A DNA stretch of 64,000 nucleotides from NCBI RefSeq assembly GCF_002807035.1, contig NZ_NIUC01000002.1, positions 1,517,267-1,581,266 on the forward strand, given 5' to 3'. Each line of letters opens with the position of its first letter. The first letter of the stretch is position 1. Below, one piece after another: positions 8,428 to 16,803 of this stretch. Origin of the DNA: Algoriphagus formosus (lineage in GTDB: Bacteria > Bacteroidota > Bacteroidia > Cytophagales > Cyclobacteriaceae). The translations under genes were made by a program, and so were the position numbers. A model generated the notes under the pieces. That model worked only from the letters and a program-made list of their open reading frames with translations, did no database searches and was not told the DNA's origin.

Positions 8428-8973
8428 TTACTTATCAATTTTAAGAAACAAAAGATCTACAGCGCTTTGAATCGTGCTAGGCACATTCTTTTGTTTTTTA
8501 GGTAGTGCGCGATCTATGGTGCCTACCCAAACGGCCTCATTGTCCGATACATCTACCAAATGCATGGTCAGTGATCCTTCTGTATAGGTATTTACGGGTA
8601 CTTCTGTCCTTGTCCAAGTATAGCTTCGTTGCCCTGTATACATGAAAGGGTCCGTGGCCAAACTTGTCTCCCGCGTTTGAACTTGTTCTTGCACGCTGAT
8701 ACCCAAATTCACTTTTAGGCTTGGGTTATTCGTGTCCCGTTTTACGCCTCTTTCTTCCATCTTTTTGGTGATAGCATCCTGAAGAAATTCGATATTTTCC
8801 TCATAATAAGCACCTCTCTCCTCTGGACCTTTGAGCTCATAGAAGTCAAAAGATTCATACTCTTGCAGATTGAAGTCATCATAAATTCCTTTAGGAACAT
8901 TTACATATTTTTTACCTGAGCAAGAAGCAAGTATTCCTGCGATAGCAATCAGTAAGACAAATGAATTTTTCAT
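8428..8973 (-). CDS. DUF4136-like lipoprotein
   Basis: 181 residues with a lipobox (GILASC, Cys18). The mature protein begins with a YESFDFYELKG strand, then a helix ENIEFLQDAITKKMEERGV, a strand SLKVNLGISV, and near the end GSLTMHLVDVSDNEAVWVGTIDR, the layout of DUF4136 lipoproteins (strand, helix with ERG, beta strands, D-x-x-x-x-VW-x-G). Function of the family is not established. Same strand as, and 96 nt upstream of, the 7696 lipoprotein; 82 nt downstream of a barrel gene. Confidence 0.8.
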   Translation of the reverse strand: MKNSFVLLIAIAGILASCSGKKYVNVPKGIYDDFNLQEYESFDFYELKGPEERGAYYEENIEFLQDAITKKMEERGVKRDTNNPSLKVNLGISVQEQVQTRETSLATDPFMYTGQRSYTWTRTEVPVNTYTEGSLTMHLVDVSDNEAVWVGTIDRALPKKQKNVPSTIQSAVDLLFLKIDK

Positions 8974-9055
8974 AGCTGTTGAGGTTGATAAGTTAATATT
9001 AATTCAAAAAGCTACTTTTCATTGAGGCTAGCTTAGTTATTAGATTTTACTTGTC

Positions 9056-9649
9056 TTAGCGAAGAAAGACAATTCCAAAGTTGATCCCAATGTTAGATTG
9101 TCCGGCTAGATTATTACTCTCAAATGAATTGTAATATTTCGCACCTAGCTTGAAACCTATTTGAGAAGTAGGCTCGATGATCAATCCGACTTCAGGCCGA
9201 ATAGCAAATTGCCAATGGGTATCTTGTGAGGTGAAAATTCCCATGTCAATTCGTCTGTCATGAGCGATAGTACCTATTGCCAATCCTGCATAAGGCTTGA
9301 CTTTCCCTTCTACCACAGGGAAATAAGAACCTGTCACTAAGATAGGATATGCATATTGGTAGCGGTATTGAACACCAGAAAGGGAAGCGGTCCCTTCGGT
9401 ATATACCTTATTCTCTTCTCTTTTATAAAGTGTCAGGTGGCCTACTTCACCACCCACGGCTATTTCTCTAGTGACAAATCGTTGGTATTCGATATTGATG
9501 CCTCTAAGTGCTGATTGATCAATAAAGTCTGAGGTATTGCCCAAGGGAATGGTCACAGGTACTTCAATAGTGAATGCAGATGTCTGGGCCTTAGCAACAC
9601 CTAAACCCAAGAAAAGAAATAGAAAACTGCTGTAAATGATCTTTTTCAT
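9056..9649 (-). CDS. small outer-membrane beta-barrel protein
   Basis: 197 residues with a Sec signal peptide (to about residue 21, VAKAQ). The mature part is almost entirely short amphipathic strands: IEYQRFVTREIAVGGEVGHL, VKPYAGLAIGTIAH, IRPEVGLIIEPTSQIGFKLGAKY, NIGINFGIVFL. This pattern fits an 8-stranded OmpW/OmpX-like or porin-family barrel. Only 2 nt separates it from the DUF4136 lipoprotein gene at 9652, so they are translated together and may form an outer-membrane pair. No specific substrate is suggested. Confidence 0.8.
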   Translation of the reverse strand: MKKIIYSSFLFLFLGLGVAKAQTSAFTIEVPVTIPLGNTSDFIDQSALRGINIEYQRFVTREIAVGGEVGHLTLYKREENKVYTEGTASLSGVQYRYQYAYPILVTGSYFPVVEGKVKPYAGLAIGTIAHDRRIDMGIFTSQDTHWQFAIRPEVGLIIEPTSQIGFKLGAKYYNSFESNNLAGQSNIGINFGIVFLR

Positions 9650-9651
9650 GG

Positions 9652-10299
9652 TTATTTGGCTAGGTAAGGTGATTGATTGAAAGCTTGATTGATGCCATTG
9701 GTGATTCTAGTGGCAATCTGATCTCTACTTCCTTCTAAAAGACCATTCATAATTCCAGACCAAACCACGGGGATTTTATCCGATGCACTGATTCCGCTTG
9801 GCTGAGTCATCTGTAGAAAAACAGTACCAGTGCGTACTCTAGAAACTTGTGGAGGGAAGTAGCCAGGATAGTACCATCCCCAGCCAAAGCCCCATCCTGG
9901 ATAGTACCAGTTCCAATACCACCAATCATAGTAAAAAAATACCTGATCGGTTTGAAGAGCTGATGGTAATATTATCAAGTCAGGGTTTGCACTCTTATCG
10001 ACTTCCCTGTAGCCCAAAGCATTCATATTGGATCGGATGGAAGCAATGATAGTTGCCGAATAAACCGGATCAATAAATTCTGGCTCGAAACCTTCTTCTC
10101 CATCAATCTCATCACCGGTTATTTTGATGACTCTGTCAGGTACTGAATAGGTGTTCTGGGAAGTAAAATTAAAATCCTCAGAGTAATTGGTGTAAACGAT
10201 GTCTAGCTCATCAACATACTCTGCTCCCTCTGGAATACAGGCAGTATAAATGACCGCTAGAAGTAATCCTAGAAGGATTCCTTTGTAACTTTTTCTCAT
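9652..10299 (-). CDS. DUF4136 lipoprotein
   Basis: 215 residues, lipobox IYTAC (Cys21). The core has the DUF4136 arrangement: LDIVYTNYSEDFNF strand, helix IIASIRSNMNALGYREVD, then NPDLIILPSAL, a Trp/Tyr/Gly-rich loop (about 130-155), and the conserved end TVFLQMTQP...IPVVWSGIMNG. A C-terminal helix GINQAFNQSPYL resembles the other lipoproteins of this cluster. Overall function unknown; position between a helical secreted protein and a barrel suggests an envelope complex. Confidence 0.85.
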   Translation of the reverse strand: MRKSYKGILLGLLLAVIYTACIPEGAEYVDELDIVYTNYSEDFNFTSQNTYSVPDRVIKITGDEIDGEEGFEPEFIDPVYSATIIASIRSNMNALGYREVDKSANPDLIILPSALQTDQVFFYYDWWYWNWYYPGWGFGWGWYYPGYFPPQVSRVRTGTVFLQMTQPSGISASDKIPVVWSGIMNGLLEGSRDQIATRITNGINQAFNQSPYLAK

Positions 10300-10318
10300 A
10301 TTAATCTATTAGGTATAT

Positions 10319-10786
10319 TTAGTTTTCGTCAATAAATGGCAACTCTTGTTGCATGGCATTCCGGATGGTATTGTGGATATACACATCCACCTGCAAAAAC
10401 TTTGCGGCATCTTTTGCAGAAGTAGCTTTTTTGAACTTTTTGAAATAGGATTTGTGCAGTTTGCTCAATGCGAGGTCATTATTCAAGGTACGCATAGCGA
10501 GCGAGTTTGCTTGCTCCTCACCGATAGTGTCAAGGTTTTCGAGATAGTCATTAATTATGATTATCCGCTCTCTTGCTAGCTCTTGCCGAGCTGCTTCGTA
10601 TTCTTGATATACCGCCCAAAATCCATTTGAGACAGACTCGGGTAAATCCATATAAGCTTCGACGAGCTGCTTTTTACCCATACCGAATTCAGCCTGGATC
10701 AAGGTGATTTCGTCATCGATTGATTGGGCTAAAAGCAAAACTGGACTAGTGAGGATAAAACAGGAGAGTAAAAGAAATTTTTTCAT
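10319..10786 (-). CDS. secreted all-helical protein, function unknown
   Basis: 155 residues: signal peptide MKKFLLLSCFILTSPVLLLAQ, then a mature domain predicted as four charged helices (FWAVYQEYEAARQELARERI, EEQANSLAMRTLNNDLALSKL, HKSYFKKFKKATSAKDAAKFLQVD). The composition and helix pattern are reminiscent of Spy/CpxP-type periplasmic helical proteins but the LTxxQ motifs are absent, so no assignment is made. It is the first gene of the cluster; 19 nt separates it from the DUF4136 lipoprotein. A short palindrome GTTTATGTAAAC lies at 10854-10865 upstream. Confidence 0.7.
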   Translation of the reverse strand: MKKFLLLSCFILTSPVLLLAQSIDDEITLIQAEFGMGKKQLVEAYMDLPESVSNGFWAVYQEYEAARQELARERIIIINDYLENLDTIGEEQANSLAMRTLNNDLALSKLHKSYFKKFKKATSAKDAAKFLQVDVYIHNTIRNAMQQELPFIDEN

Positions 10787-10913
10787 AGTAGTAGTTTAAA
10801 ACATGTATTCAAAAATAGAAAAAAGGCCCTTGGGATTCTTTTTAATCAATTCTGTTTATGTAAACATTTAATAAAAATATACTTTAAGTGTGAGAATTCT
10901 TGATTTTTTTGGA

Positions 10914-12125
10914 TTAAAATGATTCGTTGATGTTTAGATAGAAGCCCGAATTTCCCTTTCTTCCAAATGCGTAATCCGCGGTGATTGTGGTGCGATTTTC
11001 CTTATTGATCATCACTCTGAGACCTACCCCGTATCCAAAATTTACACTTTCCAATAGTTTTTCTTGATTGAATTCATTTCCGAAGGAATTGGCATTTAGG
11101 AATACGGTTCCTCCAAAAGTTTCATTTCCTTTTTGTAGTGGAAAGCGGTACTCCGCTTCAGAGTAAAGTATGGATTCTCCTCGGAATCTCCCTTGTGGAT
11201 AACCTCTTCCGGACCGGCTAAACATATCCCAACCCAAGGAAGGGAGGTTCATGTACGGAAGCTCACCATTCACTAAGAAGTTGCCATAGCCCCAAAGCGC
11301 CAAAATATGCCTTTTGCGGGTTTGACTTAAGTTGAAATAATGTCGGTAATCAAGAAGGAGCGTGGAAGAACCCTGGTCTGAACCCAGAAATGTGGGATTG
11401 ATTTTGTAGGAGATCAATGCAAAGTTTCGCTCATAAGGAGAAACTGGGATATCCCGATTTTCATAGACTGCGTTGAGCGTAAAACCTGAAAGTGCATACC
11501 GCTCAGTATCAAAACCATTGGAGATATTATAAGCGTCATGGGTAAAAACACCTTCCGGTGCTTGAGACTCTTCGTTCAAGAAGCTTTCGATTCTGGAATG
11601 AATATCTAAATGATAACCTAGGCCTAAGTACCAATTGCTTGTGCTGATTCTTTTTAGGATAGTTTCATAAAAACGAAGTAAGCGGAAATTCATCTGCTGC
11701 TCTCCCCACAAAACGCCCGGTGGTTCACGGAAATATGGATCCTGAGTAGGATCATTCGGCGTGCTACTTCCGAGTCCAAAGGTAGGCTGGGAAGTGATAA
11801 GATAGCGCCAGTCTCCCACCAGGATCAAATCATTTTCACTTAAGAAAATATTACTTCTGACGCTGAATATCCACTGCTTCTTGGTCGTGTAAAGGACATT
11901 TCCAACTAGGTTTGAAAGCTTTGTGTTTTCAGGATTACCCATATACCAAGTAGCAGATGGGGCTAAACCAAACATCCAACCATTGGCAGGATTGGATCCA
12001 ATGGCTGGAAGTGGTACAAATTTGAATTGGTTGATTTTATTGGGAGTATACTGGACTGGTTCTTGTCCAAATCCCGATCTGCAAAAAGAGAGAAGACAAA
12101 ACCAAGCGAGGAGTGTGTATTTCAT
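10914..12125 (-). CDS. BamA/TamA-like (Omp85 barrel) outer-membrane protein
   Basis: 403 residues with signal peptide MKYTLLAWFCLLSFCRSGFG and no POTRA domains: the barrel begins almost at once (KFVPLPAIGSNPANGWMFGLAPSATWYM). Repeated strands such as LGLGYHLDIHSR, GFTLNAVYENRDIPVSPYERNFALISY, LLLDYRHYFNL, the RGYPQGRFRGESILYSEAEYRFPL segment and the C-terminal LRVMINKENRTTITADYAFGRKGNSGFYLNINESF match the surface-antigen (D15) barrel, including the RG[YF]xxGRFRG loop. The start at 12125 is chosen because the signal peptide begins there. Stand-alone barrels of this type are common in Bacteroidota; their role is undefined. Confidence 0.82.
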   Translation of the reverse strand: MKYTLLAWFCLLSFCRSGFGQEPVQYTPNKINQFKFVPLPAIGSNPANGWMFGLAPSATWYMGNPENTKLSNLVGNVLYTTKKQWIFSVRSNIFLSENDLILVGDWRYLITSQPTFGLGSSTPNDPTQDPYFREPPGVLWGEQQMNFRLLRFYETILKRISTSNWYLGLGYHLDIHSRIESFLNEESQAPEGVFTHDAYNISNGFDTERYALSGFTLNAVYENRDIPVSPYERNFALISYKINPTFLGSDQGSSTLLLDYRHYFNLSQTRKRHILALWGYGNFLVNGELPYMNLPSLGWDMFSRSGRGYPQGRFRGESILYSEAEYRFPLQKGNETFGGTVFLNANSFGNEFNQEKLLESVNFGYGVGLRVMINKENRTTITADYAFGRKGNSGFYLNINESF

Positions 12126-12194
12126 AGGGAAAGATAAAGTTTTTGAAGAAAACTCTCGCTTCGTAGAATGATCTTTGAGCGATAGCACACACAT

Positions 12195-12226
12195 AAAAAT
12201 AGGCCTTTACTCAAAAGCAAAGGCCT
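12195..12226 (-). terminator. Rho-independent terminator
   Basis: AGGCCTTT (12201-12208) pairs with AAAGGCCT (12219-12226). On the minus strand the hairpin is followed by a U-rich run (A run at 12195-12199). It ends the three-gene operon whose last gene stops at 12246. Confidence 0.8.
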
Positions 12227-12245
12227 TTTATCTTAGGATAAGCAA

Positions 12246-12902
12246 TTATTTTTGAGGAATTCGAAAGACTAGACCCCCGTCAAAACCAAACTGATACATG
12301 CTGGAATAGGTATTCAATCCTCCTCCAACTCCCCCTGTTCCAAAATAAAGTCCACCACCTATCGCTTGGGTAGCCGAAAAAAGGGAGGCCTGAATTCTGA
12401 AAGCTATATTTTCCGCAAGCCAAAAATTAGATCCGCCTCTGATTTGCCATGAAAATTTGGTAGAGCTATTCGAGTTGCCATTGTCTGGGTTGTCCACTCC
12501 AAAAATCCCAAGGCCGATACCTGCTCCTGCAAACGGTTCTACAGTTTCGCTTATTGGAAAATAGCGTGTGCCATTGACCATCACCCAATTAATGGCTAAA
12601 TCAAAATTGGTAGACTGAAGCTCTCCATTTAAAAAGCCTCCATCCTGATAAATGGTAGGGGCATTGGTGTCTTGCCGCAGGTATTGAAGTTCGATCGCTC
12701 CCTTCTGGGGGATGTGGTATTCCAATCCCAGTCCCCACCTGAATGAGTCTTGGATAGTCCCGTCAAAAAAGGAGGAATTGGAAAAATAGGAGTCAACCCG
12801 GTCCTTGAAGGCATAACCTGCATAAGTATTCACTCGAATTTCTTGGGCAGATACCCAGTTTACGGTGAATAGTAGGAGAGCGAGAATTGTAATTTTTTTC
12901 AT
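12246..12902 (-). CDS. outer-membrane beta-barrel protein
   Basis: 218 residues with signal peptide (MKKITILALLLFTVNWVSAQ). The mature part begins EIRVNTYAGYAFKDRVDSYF and shows regular amphipathic strands: WGLGLEYHIPQKGAIELQYLRQD, FAGAGIGLGIFG, FSWQIRGGSNFWLAENIAFRIQASLFSA, YQFGFDGGLVFRIPQK, typical of an OmpA/OmpW-size 8-stranded barrel. The start at 12902 is set by the signal peptide; a longer reading from 13007 would overlap the upstream gene. Last gene of a HAD lipoprotein-barrel-barrel operon. Confidence 0.8.
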   Translation of the reverse strand: MKKITILALLLFTVNWVSAQEIRVNTYAGYAFKDRVDSYFSNSSFFDGTIQDSFRWGLGLEYHIPQKGAIELQYLRQDTNAPTIYQDGGFLNGELQSTNFDLAINWVMVNGTRYFPISETVEPFAGAGIGLGIFGVDNPDNGNSNSSTKFSWQIRGGSNFWLAENIAFRIQASLFSATQAIGGGLYFGTGGVGGGLNTYSSMYQFGFDGGLVFRIPQK

Positions 12903-12921
12903 AGTTGAGTTTTCTGTTTTT

Positions 12922-13479
12922 TCACTTTTCAATCTTTTCTTTCCAAAGTAATTTGTTAAACGCAATGCCAAAGGTCCAGGCATTGTAAATATCTTGTTTA
13001 TTTTCATAAGCTAAGTTTAGTGCAATCTCAAACTGCTCGGTGATTTCAAAGGAGTATTCAGTGCCAATTCTGAAAAAGCTGAGGTTTTCCGATTTCTCAA
13101 ACTCGTATCCGGGTCCAGCATAGAAAGACCAATGCTTTTTGGCATGATAATGAAGTACAAAAGCCCCTGAAAAAGGATAGCTTCTCTCCAAGAAAGCTCC
13201 TTCTCTTTCTACCTCGAAGGATTGGACCTTCATATCCGCCTGGAAGGCTACGGACCATTTCGGATGAAAATAATAATCCACATCTAATCCCCATGCTGGA
13301 ATAACTGCTACTCGCTTTTCGCCTTCAAATGCATTGGGTACATGGGAGTTGGCCATCATAATGGCAGCCCGAATTTTTGGAACATGGGATCCTTCTTCCT
13401 CTGATTCATTTTCCTGAGCAAAGCCAACCAAGCCAAAAAGGCTTAGTCCAAAGATCAGGAAGGTAGCTTTCCAGGACAT
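12922..13479 (-). CDS. outer-membrane beta-barrel-like protein
   Basis: 185 residues. A signal peptide (MSWKATFLIFGLSLFGLVGFAQ) is followed by an acidic linker (ENESEEEGSH) and barrel-like strands (VAVIPAWGLDVDYYFHPKWSVAFQADMKVQSFEV, FSFYAGPGYEFEKSENLSFFRIGTEYSFEITEQFEIALNLAYENKQ as separate pieces). It ends with a basic tail (LLWKEKIEK), unlike most barrels that finish on an aromatic residue. It lies 1 nt from the HAD gene and 19 nt from the next barrel gene, so the three are co-transcribed. Confidence 0.72.
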   Translation of the reverse strand: MSWKATFLIFGLSLFGLVGFAQENESEEEGSHVPKIRAAIMMANSHVPNAFEGEKRVAVIPAWGLDVDYYFHPKWSVAFQADMKVQSFEVEREGAFLERSYPFSGAFVLHYHAKKHWSFYAGPGYEFEKSENLSFFRIGTEYSFEITEQFEIALNLAYENKQDIYNAWTFGIAFNKLLWKEKIEK

Positions 13480-13480
13480 A

Positions 13481-14488
13481 TCATTCTGGATAAATTGTTT
13501 TCCAGTCTTTGGCCATATCCACTACTAGCCAACCAAGTCTGGCTGCATCATCCAGTCCTTTATCAAGTCGCCCTACATGTGACTCTCTGTCATAGGCATA
13601 TTCCCGAATGGAGTCGGTATGGTGGATATAGATTCCAAGGCTCGGGCCAGATCCTTGAGTAGTGTATTCTATCATCTGGTAATCTCCGTCAGAGTTGCCT
13701 CCAGCGATAATAGGCTTCATTCCGAGATGCTGGTGGATACCTACGGGCTTTCCTTCCTTGTCATCAATGAAATTCAGTTCGGGGATTTTAATAATCTCCA
13801 TCTTCCCATTTTGCTCTTCGTATTTGGCCTTCAAAGATGAGCCAACCACCTGATAGGGAGGTATGCCGTAGGCTTCCTCTGCCCACACACGCAAAAAATC
13901 AATTCCACCGCCAGATACGATAAAGGTTTTATAACCATTGGCTCTGAGTAGCTCCAAGAGCTCTACCATGGGCTGGTAAATCATCTGATTATAAGGTTTA
14001 CCTGTCTGAGGATGACGTGATTCTTGAAGCCAAGTTCTGACACTTTGAGCAAATTCTTCGGCAGTCATATCTGAGTGAGAGACCATGACCAATTCTAAAA
14101 TAGCTTGAGTCCCTCCGTCTAATGCGGCCTTTAGGTCATCTTGGAGAATTGCTTGAATCGATTCAATTTCCGACCATTCAGGGTGATCCGAAGCATTCTT
14201 TTTGATAAAGTCTATTGCATAGAAAAGTTGGAAGTACATGGGCTGCTCTGCCCAAAGGGTACCGTCATTGTCAAAAACCGCAATTCTGTCTTTTTCTGGA
14301 ATGAAGTCTGGGCTGTTGGGATCAGTTGTGTTTTTGATAAAGTCTTCAATGGCCTTTTTCGAAACGCCCTCATTCCAAGACTCCAAAAATGGTTCAGCTT
14401 TGGTTAATGAGGATTGGTTGTTTTGAGGAGTCTGACTGCATGCAAAAGCCAAAAAAGAAATAAGGAAGACTAATAGGTACTTTTTCAT
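13481..14488 (-). CDS. HAD-superfamily phosphatase lipoprotein
   Basis: 335 residues with lipobox FLAFACS (Cys17), so the enzyme is membrane-anchored outside the cytoplasm. HAD motifs are complete: motif I VFDNDGTLW (DxDGT, nucleophile and acid aspartates), motif II FIVSGGGIDF (Ser), motif III lysine near GSSLKAK, and motif IV GGNSDGDYQMI. The arrangement is closest to phosphoserine-phosphatase-like extracytoplasmic phosphatases. Start at 14488 is fixed by the signal peptide; the longer reading would extend into the upstream terminator. First gene of a three-gene operon with two barrels; a role in phosphate scavenging is an inference. Confidence 0.85.
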   Translation of the reverse strand: MKKYLLVFLISFLAFACSQTPQNNQSSLTKAEPFLESWNEGVSKKAIEDFIKNTTDPNSPDFIPEKDRIAVFDNDGTLWAEQPMYFQLFYAIDFIKKNASDHPEWSEIESIQAILQDDLKAALDGGTQAILELVMVSHSDMTAEEFAQSVRTWLQESRHPQTGKPYNQMIYQPMVELLELLRANGYKTFIVSGGGIDFLRVWAEEAYGIPPYQVVGSSLKAKYEEQNGKMEIIKIPELNFIDDKEGKPVGIHQHLGMKPIIAGGNSDGDYQMIEYTTQGSGPSLGIYIHHTDSIREYAYDRESHVGRLDKGLDDAARLGWLVVDMAKDWKTIYPE

Positions 14489-14500
14489 AATTAAAACAGA

Positions 14501-14530
14501 AAAAAAGCCATGCAACCTAAATTGCATGGC
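14501..14530 (-). terminator. Rho-independent terminator of the sulfatase gene
   Basis: GCCATGCAA (14507-14515) pairs perfectly with TTGCATGGC (14522-14530), 6-nt loop. On the minus strand it is followed by a U run (A run at 14501-14506). It lies 9 nt past the sulfatase stop and before the HAD gene start. Confidence 0.88.
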
Positions 14531-14539
14531 TTCGAGAGA

Positions 14540-16099
14540 TTATTGAACATTGCCCTTGACCATGCCTTCAATTTGTTTTTCAACCTTTGAAAGGCTCCAG
14601 TCTCCGGCAGTTTGGCTAGGAGGGTAGTCCTTGAAAGTTGATAAGAAGTTAAATGCATAACCTTGAATAGCCATCAGAATATAAGCTCTATCTATATACC
14701 AATCATAATAGGTATTGGAGCCATGAAGAGCCTTTTCAAATGGGTCTCTTCTTAGATTGGTCAAATAAGGTGCTCTCAATTCAACAAATGGTTCTAGCCA
14801 TATTTGAAGTTTGTCTGCTCTGTTTTCCAAAAACATTGCTTTCCAATCTGTATATCGAAGTGCTGCAATAGATCCCGCATCATCTACATATACAAATCCT
14901 TTTCTAGGTGACTCATCGACTTTTCCAGTTAAGTAATCCAATTGATTAACCCCATCAATGTAATTTTTGTAGGTTCTTCCTCCCATGGAAACGCCTTTCA
15001 TGATTTTACTTTTTACATCAGGATCACCGGCGATTGCTGCGAAAGTTGGCAGCCAATCTTCATGCGCTACGATACCGTTTAGTGTAGTACCAGCAGGGAA
15101 TTTTCCAGGCCATTTTATGAAAGTCGGAACACGGTAAGCACCTTCCCAGCTACTATTTTTCTCGCCATGGAATGGAGTAGTTGCTGCATCTGGCCAAGTG
15201 TTGTAGTGAGGACCGTTGTCAGTAGAATACATTACAACTGTATTATCTGCAATGCCTAACTCTTCCAATAATGCAAGAAGCTCACCTACGTGCATATCAT
15301 GCTCTACCATTCCGTCACCATACTCATCCTGACCACTGATACCACGATGCTCTTCTTTTACATGAGTTCTAAAGTGCATTCGCGTAGCATTCCACCAAGT
15401 GAAAAATGGTTTCCCATCTGCAACTTGCTTTTTGATAAATTCTTTCGCTGCTGCAATAGTCTCATCATCGATGGTTTCCATTCGCTTTTTGGTCAAAGCG
15501 CCTGTATCTTCAATTTTTTGGCCACCTTTTCCATCAGCCCAGCTATGGATTACACCTCTTGGACCATAAACTTCTTTGAATGTTTTACCATTTGCTAAGA
15601 CCAAATCCGCAGGATAATCAAAGTTTTCTGGCTCTTCCTCTGCATTTAGGTGATAAAGGTTTCCAAAGAATTCATCAAAACCATGCATGGTAGGAAGATG
15701 CTCATCACGGTCTCCTTGGTGGTTTTTACCAAATTGTCCAGTGGCATAGCCTAGGTTTTTCATGACAGTAGCCATGGTAATATCCGTCTTTTGCCATCCT
15801 TCTTTGGCTCCTGGCATACCTACTTTGGTCATACCAGTTCGCACCGGAACATTTCCACCAATGAATGCTGCGCGTCCAGCGGTACAGGACTGCTGCGCAT
15901 AATAATCAGTAAAAGCCAAGCCTTCTTTTGCGATTCGATCAATGTTAGGAGTTTTGTAACCCATCATTCCCCGGTTATTGTGGCTGATATTCCAGGTGCC
16001 AATGTCATCACCCCAGATGACAAGAATGTTTGGTTTTTCTTGTGCAATACTGACAGCTGACAGTAAAAATGCGCAAACCAAAAAGCTGATTTTTTTCAT
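14540..16099 (-). CDS. secreted arylsulfatase (S1 family)
   Basis: 519 residues with signal peptide MKKISFLVCAFLLSAVSIAQ. A formylglycine sulfatase: the N-terminal metal aspartates are in ILVIWGDDIGTW, the active-site signature is CTAGR (about residue 73), matching C-x-P/A-x-R, and a later metal pair lies in YSTDNGPH. The cysteine must be converted to formylglycine by a maturase not present in this window. The substrate (sulfated polysaccharide or small aryl sulfate) cannot be read from the sequence; no polysaccharide-utilisation SusC/SusD pair is nearby. Single transcription unit with its own terminator. Confidence 0.92.
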   Translation of the reverse strand: MKKISFLVCAFLLSAVSIAQEKPNILVIWGDDIGTWNISHNNRGMMGYKTPNIDRIAKEGLAFTDYYAQQSCTAGRAAFIGGNVPVRTGMTKVGMPGAKEGWQKTDITMATVMKNLGYATGQFGKNHQGDRDEHLPTMHGFDEFFGNLYHLNAEEEPENFDYPADLVLANGKTFKEVYGPRGVIHSWADGKGGQKIEDTGALTKKRMETIDDETIAAAKEFIKKQVADGKPFFTWWNATRMHFRTHVKEEHRGISGQDEYGDGMVEHDMHVGELLALLEELGIADNTVVMYSTDNGPHYNTWPDAATTPFHGEKNSSWEGAYRVPTFIKWPGKFPAGTTLNGIVAHEDWLPTFAAIAGDPDVKSKIMKGVSMGGRTYKNYIDGVNQLDYLTGKVDESPRKGFVYVDDAGSIAALRYTDWKAMFLENRADKLQIWLEPFVELRAPYLTNLRRDPFEKALHGSNTYYDWYIDRAYILMAIQGYAFNFLSTFKDYPPSQTAGDWSLSKVEKQIEGMVKGNVQ

Positions 16100-16239
16100 A
16101 ACATGCTGATTTTAAAATTATTTAATCCTTTAAAACTGCAGGAATGAATCGAATATTCAACTTGATAGGCGTGGATCGCTGTCAATAATGAGTAAAATTT
16201 GACAAAATTGAACGTTAAAGATCCCTAGTATGGATACGC

Positions 16240-16670
16240 TTACATTTCAACAAACCGGACCTCCACTTTTCTATCTCCATCTACGGAACCTTTGCTAATG
16301 CCTCAAACGATCATTCTGCCCACATCTGATCCGATCTTCGGAAATTTTAATCTCCTTAAAATAGGCTTTGAAAGCCTCAACTCGTTGTTCGGAAATTTTC
16401 AGATTGTAACTTACAGAACCTGTATTATCGGCAAATTCTATCTAGATTTTGGTTAGTATCTAAGACCTCTTTCAATTTTATTAGTTTGGTTTTTTCCGGC
16501 TCTGTCAATGCAGTTTCATATATGCGGTAGATAGAAGCTTGGTAGCACTGATATGGGACAAGGTTTTATACCGATTTACAAACTTTCTTACCTGCTTTTT
16601 GAAAGAAACCTATCTCAAAATGATATGCTTCATTTGCTATTAAAGGGTTATTTAGGAGAATATGATTATC
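16240..16670 (-). pseudogene. remnant of an OmpA-family protein (C-terminal domain), frameshifted
   Basis: No intact ORF exists, but translating the minus strand across frames recovers an OmpA C-terminal peptidoglycan-binding domain: TEPEKTKLIKLKEVLDTNQN (ending near 16445), then after a frame change FADNTGSVSYNLKISEQRV, AFKAYFKEI and ISEDRIR, then after another change SKGSVDGDRKVEVRFVEM followed by TAA at 16240-16242. The DNTGS...YNLKISEQR pattern is the hallmark of the domain, and RKVEVRF is the usual C-terminal strand. At least two frameshifts and internal stops show decay. Upstream sequence to about 16670 continues in the first frame with one stop. It fills most of the gap between the sulfatase and the AraC gene. 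Confidence 0.75.
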
Positions 16671-16803
16671 TGTAATGAAGCCAATAGCCTAATTTTATTT
16701 GCTAAACTAGCCGGATGTTCGAGGTCAGTATAAATCGGTTATTTTCACAGAATTTTGGCTATTCAATTTCTTGCAGATATACATGACAGTGAAATTGATT
16801 CCT

